The notes below the pieces were generated by a model. That model saw nothing but the letters and a program-made list of their open reading frames with translations, was not told where the DNA came from and did not search any database. Made by a program: the position numbers and the translations under genes. From an uncultured Bacteroidota bacterium (lineage in GTDB: Bacteria > Bacteroidota > Bacteroidia > Chitinophagales > Chitinophagaceae): 6,961 bases of DNA. The stretch is from positions 1-6,961 of the forward strand of contig CAJATB010000171.1 in the NCBI GenBank assembly GCA_903944755.1, written 5' to 3'. Positions 1-6,028 of this stretch are shown here, piece after piece. How positions within the stretch are numbered: the first letter of the stretch is position 1; each line of letters begins with the position of its first letter.

Positions 1-1533
1 AGTTGCTTTTAATAATTTTAGGAATAAAATTTGCTGAACGCCTTTCTTCTCGTCCAATGCAATGTTTTCCGAAAATTCACCTACCTGAAAAACTTTACCA
101 TTGTAACTATACTGAAACGCAACTCCTAAAACTTCATCAGGCTGCAAAGGAATATTTAATGATAAGAAACCAACCTGCGGGTTAAAAAAATATTCATTTT
201 CGGTAAGCTTGCGTGCAAATGTTCTTTCGTAATCTTCTGCCGACCTTAATCCTTCTAGTGATAAAACCGAAGAAATACCAGCAGGATTTCGGGCAGTTGA
301 ATTATTTATTATTTTAGTATACAATCCATTCGCTCCGTTATCCGGTAAAGAATCCCGACGAGAATTGTCCTCCCAAACTTTCTTGCTAGGAGCACGCTCT
401 CCTAAATCGGCTAAACCAACTACATCCCTTGCATTGGTGGTTTGTCCATTCCTATTGGTTACCCAAACTTCAATTCTTTTAATTTGTATTTGAGAATTAA
501 TTAAGGGCAATGAAGCCATCGCCTTATTGTAATTTTGCCTAAAGTACTGAGCAAGTAAAAAGTGCCTATTCTCCTCATAGTCGTCTAATCTTTTTTGAAA
601 CCTTTGTGTAGAAGTTCCTCCTTGTAACGCCATGGACTGCCGTTGTGACTTTTGATTCGCCATTGCAGCAGTGATAAATAATTTACCAAATTGAACTTGT
701 GCTTTAACACCGAATAAATTTTGAGTACTTGGTATTAAAGTACTTCTTGAAACGTAATTAATATTACCAGCTTCTATATTTTTAATTACTTCGTCTTTTT
801 TTCCCTTGTAGCTTAGTTTAATTTGATTGTCAAAACCTAAATTAGATAAACTATTTAAATTAATAGGAAACTTTAGTTTGTCACCAATACTTGCATTCAT
901 GCTAAAATTGGTATTCGCGTCAAAATCAAAACCTCCGTTTTTTCTTGCACGTTCAGGAAGTGTTGGATTTTTTACGTTCTGCCCTTGGTAACCCGCTTTA
1001 ATATTTATTTCACCAACTGGTTTAATGTCAATTTTTAAATCTGACCCAGTTTTACCAAATAAGCGATCAAAATAACTATCAAATACTTTTGTTTTTGGGC
1101 GACTAATTTTTCTATTCAGCATCCCCAAAGAATTCGCACGTTGCATAAAGTAAGCTTGCTCGTCCTTTTTGGTTTTTAACTTCCAAAATTCATCGAAAGT
1201 TAAAGCGGACGGAATGCGTTGCAGCTGGCCTCCTTTAAGTTCTTTAATAAAATAAGATTTCGTAGCAGGGTCGTACTGAATGCTACGCTTCAAAATACTG
1301 GTATCTCGTATATCAAATGGGTTATTACTAGGTTGCGATAAAAAATCTCCTCTCCTATCCTTAATTGGGAACCTAAGCGAATCAGCGCCAAGCCAAGGTT
1401 TGCTTGTATCCTTTAATTGCTTGGTTGTTGTATCCTTGAATGGCACCGCCAACACCTGCTTTACTTGTCCAATAGCATTGCTTCCCAAAACAAGAAATAG
1501 TAAACAAAAAATATATGGTTGGAATAATTTCAA
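1..1533 (-). CDS. sprA: SprA, T9SS outer-membrane translocon (N-terminal 511 codons; 3' end outside window)
   Basis: SprA (Sov in Porphyromonas) forms the very large outer-membrane beta-barrel through which the type IX secretion system exports folded proteins; it is also needed for gliding in Flavobacterium. The reading frame is open without a stop from 1533 to the left edge, giving 511 residues of a protein that is usually about 2,400. It begins with a signal peptide (about residues 1-23: MKLF then a hydrophobic stretch ending SNAIGQ). The family signature follows: FDSYFDRLFGK (151-161), GYQGQNVKNPTLPERARKNG (181-200), GDKLKFPINL (217-226), SYKGKKDEVIKNIEAGN (241-257) and QVGEFSENI with LFLKLLKAT at the end (483-511). 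The start is TTG at 1533: only eight codons separate it from the in-frame ruvA stop and none is ATG or GTG, while the next ATG/GTG falls after the signal peptide. The gene starts 24 bp after ruvA, so co-transcription is likely. No frameshift was seen. Confidence 0.95.
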   Translation of the reverse strand, partial: MKLFQPYIFCLLFLVLGSNAIGQVKQVLAVPFKDTTTKQLKDTSKPWLGADSLRFPIKDRRGDFLSQPSNNPFDIRDTSILKRSIQYDPATKSYFIKELKGGQLQRIPSALTFDEFWKLKTKKDEQAYFMQRANSLGMLNRKISRPKTKVFDSYFDRLFGKTGSDLKIDIKPVGEINIKAGYQGQNVKNPTLPERARKNGGFDFDANTNFSMNASIGDKLKFPINLNSLSNLGFDNQIKLSYKGKKDEVIKNIEAGNINYVSRSTLIPSTQNLFGVKAQVQFGKLFITAAMANQKSQRQSMALQGGTSTQRFQKRLDDYEENRHFLLAQYFRQNYNKAMASLPLINSQIQIKRIEVWVTNRNGQTTNARDVVGLADLGERAPSKKVWEDNSRRDSLPDNGANGLYTKIINNSTARNPAGISSVLSLEGLRSAEDYERTFARKLTENEYFFNPQVGFLSLNIPLQPDEVLGVAFQYSYNGKVFQVGEFSENIALDEKKGVQQILFLKLLKAT

Positions 1534-1557
1534 GTAACTAAGAATTATAAAATTGAA

Positions 1558-2154
1558 TTAGCAATTTTTTAATGCAGTTTTAATTAAAGCTTCAACACTT
1601 AAATCAGCACCTCCTGATTGAATAGTTTTGTCTACTGCTTTTTCTGCAATTGCTTTTTGAATACCCAAGGACATTAATGCCTGAATCGCATCCTGATGAG
1701 GATTACTTTTGATCGCTGCTGCAAAACCACCTAACGGATTATTATTTAGTGTAATTTTAGAAAGTTTATCTTTTAATTCCAACACTAACCTTTCAGCCGA
1801 TTTTTTCCCTATCCCTTTAATTTGTTCCAATTGCCTTGCATCACCTTGTACAATGGCCCTGATAATTTCTTCAGGCATCATTCCAGAAAGCATCATACGT
1901 GCGGTGCTTGCACCCACACCAGAAACACTAATTAAATGCAGGAATAATTCCTTTTCTTGTAGTTCATGAAACCCAAAAAGCACTTGCGAATTTTCGGTAA
2001 TATGCAAATAGGTATGTAACAACCCTTTCTCTTTTTTGGAGATAGCTTCATAGGTATTAAGGCTAATATTAACCTCATACCCAACCCCTCCAACATCAAT
2101 AATAAGTTTAGCAGGTGTGACCTGAACAAAATTTCCTTGTAAAAATGCGATCAT
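1558..2154 (-). CDS. ruvA: Holliday junction branch migration protein RuvA
   Basis: RuvA binds four-way DNA junctions as a tetramer and loads the RuvB motor for branch migration in recombinational repair; it acts in the cytoplasm. The 198-residue length is normal. Domain I (OB fold, about 1-64) opens with MIAFLQG and has the hallmark DVGGVGYEV (20-28). Domain II carries two helix-hairpin-helix motifs, SGVGAS (78-83) and KGIGKKSAERL (113-123). Domain III, a small helical RuvB-contacting unit, occupies about 150-198 (DAIQALMSLG, LSVEALIKTALK). In the acidic-pin region, E. coli has Glu55-Asp56; by eye this protein has Glu54-Asn55 (TENSQ), so one of the two pin acids is missing. The ATG at 2154 gives the family's usual N-terminus. 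The gene lies 24 bp upstream of sprA, a linkage that I recall from Flavobacterium and other Bacteroidota, and is divergent from fabH. Confidence 0.97.
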   Translation of the reverse strand: MIAFLQGNFVQVTPAKLIIDVGGVGYEVNISLNTYEAISKKEKGLLHTYLHITENSQVLFGFHELQEKELFLHLISVSGVGASTARMMLSGMMPEEIIRAIVQGDARQLEQIKGIGKKSAERLVLELKDKLSKITLNNNPLGGFAAAIKSNPHQDAIQALMSLGIQKAIAEKAVDKTIQSGGADLSVEALIKTALKNC

Positions 2155-2186
2155 ATAGTCCCGAAATTACTGAATCAAGAACGAAA

Positions 2187-2213
2187 AATGGCGAATTGAA
2201 GCCATTCTTCGCC
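2187..2213. repeat. Overlapping inverted repeats in the ruvA/fabH divergent intergenic region
   Basis: Two perfect 6-bp inverted repeats share bases. AATGGC (2187-2192) pairs with GCCATT (2201-2206) across an 8-nt loop. GGCGAA (2190-2195) pairs with TTCGCC (2208-2213) across a 12-nt loop. As RNA structures they exclude one another, because the 5' arms overlap. They lie between the ATG of ruvA (2154) and the fabH promoter candidate (2225-2232). They could be an operator for either gene or an RNA switch in the ruvA leader. No known operator was recognised, and short dyads occur by chance, so function is uncertain. Confidence 0.4.
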
Positions 2214-2224
2214 AAATTTTAAGA

Positions 2225-2232
2225 TATATTTG
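2225..2232 (+). promoter_or_regulatory. Candidate Bacteroidota -7 promoter element for fabH
   Basis: TATATTTG matches the Bacteroidota -7 consensus TAnnTTTG at every fixed position and lies 22 bp before the fabH ATG, implying a short leader. The upstream TTG half (-33) is not convincing: the nearest TTG (2196-2198) is 26 bp away, more than the usual spacing of about 17-23. On the opposite strand only imperfect matches are seen for ruvA (AAAATTTG at 2220-2213 and TAATTTCG at 2169-2162). Confidence 0.4.
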
Positions 2233-2254
2233 TAGGCTAAAATTAAAAATATCT

Positions 2255-3247
2255 ATGTCGACCCCCTTGAGAGCCTCGATAACCGCTGTAGGCGGATATG
2301 TACCAGAAACCAAATTGACTAATTTCGACTTGGAAAAGATGGTAGACACCAACGATGAATGGATAAAAAGTAGGACTGGGATATCAGAAAGGCGCATTTT
2401 GAAGGAGCCAGGCAAAGCAAGTTCCGATATGGCAGTAAAAGCAATTGAGGAAATTCTACGCAAGAAGCATCTCGATCCTATGGAAATTGATTGCATTATT
2501 TGTGCAACGGTTACACCCGATATGGTGTTTCCTTCAACTGCAAATATTATTGGTGATAAGCTAGGTGCGAAAAATGCATTTGGTTTTGATTTGGGTGCGG
2601 CCTGCAGTGGATTTTTATTTGCGTTAACTACCGGAAGTAATTTTATAGAAACAGGAAGGTATAAAAAGATAATTGTGGTCGGTGTCGATAAAATGAGTTC
2701 GATAATTGATTACACAGACCGTGCAACTTGTATCATTTTTGGTGACGGCGCTGGTGCTGTTTTATTAGAACCAACCACCGATGGCTTAGGCATTCAGGAT
2801 TCAATATTAAAAAGTGATGGAAGTGGCCGTGATTACTTACATATAAAAGCAGGTGGAAGTTTAAAACCAGCAAGTGTTGAAACAGTAATGGCAAAAGAAC
2901 ATTATGCTTTTCAGGACGGGCAGCCCGTATTTAAATTTGCAGTAAAAGGCATGGCAGATGTAAGTGCCGAATTATTAGAAAAGCATAATTTAACTGGCGA
3001 TGATATAGCATGGCTAGTACCTCACCAAGCTAATTTAAGAATTATTGATGCTACAGCAAATAGAATGGGACTTCCCATGGAAAAAGTCATGATCAATATT
3101 CAAAAATACGGAAACACAACAGCAGCAACTATTCCACTATGCCTATGGGAGTGGGAAACTAAACTAAACAAGGGTGACAATTTAATATTAGCAGCCTTTG
3201 GAGGTGGATTTACTTGGGGAGCAACGTGGCTAAAGTGGGCATATTAA
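2255..3247 (+). CDS. fabH: Beta-ketoacyl-ACP synthase III (FabH)
   Basis: FabH starts type II fatty acid synthesis by condensing an acyl-CoA primer with malonyl-ACP in the cytoplasm. In Bacteroidota the primer is often branched, giving iso-fatty acids; primer choice cannot be read here. The 330-residue length is typical. The thiolase-fold catalytic triad is complete: Cys117 in GAACSGF, His257 in VPHQAN and Asn287 in KYGNTTAA. Other family marks are NDEWIKSRTGISERR (33-47), the glycine-rich FGDGAGAVLLE (162-172) and the C-terminal AAFGGGFTWGA (313-323). The ATG at 2255 gives the usual N-terminus (AVGGYVPE at 11-18). It is divergent from ruvA and is followed 44 bp later by the PLP-enzyme gene on the same strand. 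The usual fab neighbours plsX and rpmF are not in the window. Confidence 0.96.
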   Translation: MSTPLRASITAVGGYVPETKLTNFDLEKMVDTNDEWIKSRTGISERRILKEPGKASSDMAVKAIEEILRKKHLDPMEIDCIICATVTPDMVFPSTANIIGDKLGAKNAFGFDLGAACSGFLFALTTGSNFIETGRYKKIIVVGVDKMSSIIDYTDRATCIIFGDGAGAVLLEPTTDGLGIQDSILKSDGSGRDYLHIKAGGSLKPASVETVMAKEHYAFQDGQPVFKFAVKGMADVSAELLEKHNLTGDDIAWLVPHQANLRIIDATANRMGLPMEKVMINIQKYGNTTAATIPLCLWEWETKLNKGDNLILAAFGGGFTWGATWLKWAY

Positions 3248-3291
3248 TTGTATATTTAAGTATTAGCATAAATAATTAAAAGAATAGGACT

Positions 3292-4518
3292 ATGAGCAAG
3301 AAAAAATTCAAGGGCATTAGCACAGTAACACTGCACACAGCAAATCACGAGAACGATAATTTTTCTCATACTACCCCTATTTACGCAACTTCAACCTTCA
3401 CCTTTAATTCCACCGACGAAGGAATGGAACGTTTTAAGGGAAGCGACAAGTCGCGCATATATACACGTTGGGGTAACCCAACTTTCACTGCCGCTGAAGA
3501 AACTATTGCAGCCTTAGAGTCCCATAATTTAACAAATGAAAAAGGGGAACCCTTAGTATTAAAAGCTTTGTTACACGCAAGTGGCCAAGCAGCAATGACA
3601 ACTTTGTTTTTTAGTAATTTAAGTGCAGGTGATACCTTAATATCACATTATTCATTATACGGAGGTTCACAAGAATTAATGCAAAAGGTATTAGTAGAAG
3701 CAGGTGTAAATATTATTTTAATAGATGTGCGTGATTTGAATTTATTAGAAACAACTATAAAGGCAAACCCAGCTACTAAGCTAATACACCTTGAAACGCC
3801 TGCCAATCCTACTTTACAGTGTGTAGATATAGAAGCCATATGCACTATTGCAAAAACGCATGGTGTAAAAGTGTCGGTAGACAATACCGTTGCAACACCC
3901 TATTTACAACAACCCTTTGCATTAGGTGCAGATTTTGTATTCCATTCAGCTACTAAATTTTTAAATGGACATGGTTCTGCATTGCATGGTGTATTGTTAG
4001 GAAAGGATATTGAATTAATGCATACCAAGGTTTGGAAATGGCATGCATTATTAGGAGGCAATAGTAATGCGTTTGATGCCTACTTATTAATTCAAGGAAT
4101 GAAAACATTGGAAATAAGAATGGAAAGGCATTGTAGTAATGCAGCTAAAGTAGCCGCCTTTTTAGAAAACCACACTGCTGTAGAAAAAGTAAATTACACA
4201 GGTTTGGCTACGCACCCCGACCATGCCATTGCAAGCAAACAAATGAAGCAACATGCCCCATTATTAAGTTTTGAATTAAAGGGTGGCATAACAGCAGGGA
4301 AAAAGTTTATTGATGCATTAGAAGTATGTACCCGTGCAGTATCATTGGGTACTGTGGATACTTTAGTTTCTCACCCAGCAAGTATGACGCATTATGGAAT
4401 ACCAAGAGAAGAAAGAATAAAATATGGCATAACCGATGGCTTAATAAGAATGAGTGTAGGTATTGAAAATTACGAGGACTTAGAAGCCGATTTAACACAA
4501 GCATTGGGACATATTTAA
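3292..4518 (+). CDS. PLP-dependent Cys/Met metabolism (trans-sulfuration family) enzyme
   Basis: This is a fold-type I PLP enzyme of the cystathionine gamma-synthase / O-acetylhomoserine sulfhydrylase / methionine gamma-lyase family, cytoplasmic and normally tetrameric, acting on sulfur amino acids or their homoserine precursors. The PLP lysine is Lys222 in HSATKFLNGHG. Supporting residues are Tyr57 and Arg59 in YTRWGNPT, Tyr123 in LYGGS, Asp197 in VDNTVATPYLQ, and the carboxylate-binding Arg386 in IRMSVGIE. The C-terminal half (RAVSLG, HPASMTHYGIPREER) resembles methionine gamma-lyase, but the lyase's catalytic Cys116 position is Gly125 here, as in synthases and sulfhydrylases. At 408 residues it is slightly long; residues about 77-91 (SHNLTNEKGEPLVLK) look like an insertion before the SGQAAM motif, where the family usually has SGMAA. 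The exact reaction is therefore left open. It sits 44 bp after fabH and 27 bp before the acetyltransferase gene, a probable operon. Confidence 0.9.
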   Translation: MSKKKFKGISTVTLHTANHENDNFSHTTPIYATSTFTFNSTDEGMERFKGSDKSRIYTRWGNPTFTAAEETIAALESHNLTNEKGEPLVLKALLHASGQAAMTTLFFSNLSAGDTLISHYSLYGGSQELMQKVLVEAGVNIILIDVRDLNLLETTIKANPATKLIHLETPANPTLQCVDIEAICTIAKTHGVKVSVDNTVATPYLQQPFALGADFVFHSATKFLNGHGSALHGVLLGKDIELMHTKVWKWHALLGGNSNAFDAYLLIQGMKTLEIRMERHCSNAAKVAAFLENHTAVEKVNYTGLATHPDHAIASKQMKQHAPLLSFELKGGITAGKKFIDALEVCTRAVSLGTVDTLVSHPASMTHYGIPREERIKYGITDGLIRMSVGIENYEDLEADLTQALGHI

Positions 4519-4545
4519 CCCAGTTAAACGCTCATAAAATAAACC

Positions 4546-4995
4546 ATGGAAATACTTATACGCCGCGCTAAAAAAACCGACTGTGCCCGCCTTTTGGAAT
4601 TGATTCAAGAACTAGCTACATACGAAAAAGCACCTGACGAAGTAACGGTAACCTTATCCCACTTTGAAGCAAGTGGTTTTGGCGATAACCCAGTATGGTG
4701 GGCATTCGTAGCCGAAGTGCAAGGCGTGGTAGTAGGCATGGCTTTATATTATATAAGGTATTCAACTTGGAAAGGACAAAGACTGTATTTGGAAGACATT
4801 TTAGTAACTGAAGAAATGCGTGGTAAAAAAATTGGCAGTTTATTATTTGATGCATTAATAAAAGAAGCAAAGGAAAAAAAATACAATGGAATGAACTGGC
4901 AGGTACTAGATTGGAACGAACCCGCCATAAACTTTTATAAAAAATATAACGCCAACTTTGACCCAGAATGGGTGAATTGTTCCATTAATTTTTAA
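4546..4995 (+). CDS. GNAT N-acetyltransferase, spermidine/spermine (SSAT)-like
   Basis: This protein would transfer an acetyl group from acetyl-CoA to an amine in the cytoplasm. The whole chain follows the SSAT1/diamine N-acetyltransferase pattern: IRRAKKTDCARLLELIQELA (5-24), GFGDNP (44-49), FVAEV (54-58), YLEDILV (81-87), the acetyl-CoA pyrophosphate loop RGKKIGS (92-98) and LDWNEPAINFYKKY (121-134). Glu83 in YLED and Tyr131 in NFYKK match residues important in human SSAT1. At 149 residues it lacks roughly the last 20 of the 171-residue human enzyme, ending soon after EWVNCSINF. The substrate could be a polyamine, thialysine or another small amine. It is the last gene of the fabH-led set, and its TAA shares bases with the stop of the convergent porP/sprF-like gene. 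Confidence 0.9.
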   Translation: MEILIRRAKKTDCARLLELIQELATYEKAPDEVTVTLSHFEASGFGDNPVWWAFVAEVQGVVVGMALYYIRYSTWKGQRLYLEDILVTEEMRGKKIGSLLFDALIKEAKEKKYNGMNWQVLDWNEPAINFYKKYNANFDPEWVNCSINF

Positions 4996-6011
4996 TCGAA
5001 AATAGTTTTAAGGAATTCATTTCTTCTTTTTCCAAAAGAAGTGGAAAAGCTTATTTCAAAACCATTTTGTTTTATAATAGCCCCGCTTTTATTATTCATA
5101 AAAACATCGTAGCTAAGTCCCAAATTGTATTTATTCAACATAAAGGAAACATTTGGCACAATAGCTTCTCCTGCACGATACATGCAACCCACGTATAAAC
5201 GCTTCACTTGATCCCATTCGTAGGTCAAAGGGAAACTCACGGCACCCCCTGCAGTAATTTGACGAGACAAAGTCCCACTACTTACTCTGTTATTATAAGA
5301 AGCATGAAACATAAAAGTTTGTGACTCATTAAAAACTTGTTCATAATTTAAATAAGCAATCGCCTTAAACTTAGTGGCTTCATTGGTATTAGTTATAGCA
5401 AGGTCGGGTGTAGCATAGAAAAATGCACTTGCAGAAACTTGTAAAAAATTTACCGTAGTTTGCCTAGTATACATAATGCCTGTATTTGCTGAAATTTTAT
5501 ACGGGAAAGGTTTTAGGTTAAGTAAATCACCCGAGTTACCTATATAAGTACCTGAATAAGGGTCGTAAGAATCATTAAATATAAGCTTGCTTTTATCAAT
5601 GTTAGCTTGGGAAAAAGTAGCACCTAACCCTAATGCAATTTCATTAGCATTGTCTTCATCTAAAAAAAGGTGATACGCCATATTTGCTGTCAAATGGTTT
5701 GTTTGTAACAAACCTCCTGCTAGTTTATCAGAAATTAAATGCATGCCAATTCCAAAGTAATTATACTGATCTTCTACTTTTCTTTTTATACGCGTATCCC
5801 AACCAACCACAATGGTATTACTCAAATTTGCACCTTCAAACATTTGCGAACGCATGTTACCCTGAATCCTTTGCTGGTAAACGCCCCCGCCAACCGATGC
5901 TGGGCTTAAAAATTGAGAAGCAGTATAAGGTTGCGATAATATAACATCCTGCCCAATTGCAAAACTGCAATTGAGTAATGTGAAAATGAATATGTATATT
6001 TTTTTATGCAA
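4992..6011 (-). CDS. PorP/SprF-family type IX secretion outer-membrane protein
   Basis: PorP/SprF proteins are outer-membrane beta-barrels of the T9SS. Flavobacterium SprF is needed specifically for secretion of the adjacent type-B cargo SprB. The 339-residue chain has a signal peptide (1 to about 20, MHKKIYIFIFTLLNCSFAIG), the family opening DVILSQPYTASQFLSPASVG (22-41), and then FGIGMHLISDKLAGGLLQTN (86-105) and HLTANMAYHLFLDE (106-119). Alternating hydrophobic beta-strand patterns run to the end. The start is TTG at 6011: an in-frame TAA lies two codons upstream, and the first internal ATG is at residue 53, beyond the signal peptide. It begins 17 bp after the stop of the type-B cargo gene, so the two are almost certainly co-transcribed and probably a cargo/partner pair. 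The stop overlaps the convergent acetyltransferase stop. It is likely one of several paralogues, so the symbol porP or sprF is not assigned. Confidence 0.92.
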   Translation of the reverse strand: MHKKIYIFIFTLLNCSFAIGQDVILSQPYTASQFLSPASVGGGVYQQRIQGNMRSQMFEGANLSNTIVVGWDTRIKRKVEDQYNYFGIGMHLISDKLAGGLLQTNHLTANMAYHLFLDEDNANEIALGLGATFSQANIDKSKLIFNDSYDPYSGTYIGNSGDLLNLKPFPYKISANTGIMYTRQTTVNFLQVSASAFFYATPDLAITNTNEATKFKAIAYLNYEQVFNESQTFMFHASYNNRVSSGTLSRQITAGGAVSFPLTYEWDQVKRLYVGCMYRAGEAIVPNVSFMLNKYNLGLSYDVFMNNKSGAIIKQNGFEISFSTSFGKRRNEFLKTIFD

Positions 6012-6028
6012 CTGTTATTTTTACTTCT

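Noticed and set aside
1280..1537. Plus-strand open frame of 85 codons opposite sprA
   Set aside because: It is antisense to clearly recognisable SprA coding sequence and shows no family features. The same holds for 3-185 and for other short frames opposite ruvA, the PLP enzyme, the acetyltransferase, the porP-like gene and the adhesin.
2167..2496. Minus-strand open frame of 109 codons across the ruvA/fabH gap
   Set aside because: Most of it is antisense to the conserved N-terminus of FabH, and the protein resembles nothing recognisable.
3251..3258. TATATTTA as a separate promoter for the PLP-enzyme gene
   Set aside because: It is one mismatch from TAnnTTTG, has no supporting -33 element, and the 44-bp gap fits an operon; such matches are common in AT-rich gaps.
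3292..4518. Firm assignment as methionine gamma-lyase
   Set aside because: The active-site cysteine of that enzyme is Gly125 here, so only the family is called.
5950..6011. Lipoprotein signal (LLNC) in the PorP-like protein
   Set aside because: Asn directly before Cys does not fit the lipobox, and the protein is an integral barrel with a normal signal peptide ending near AIGQ.
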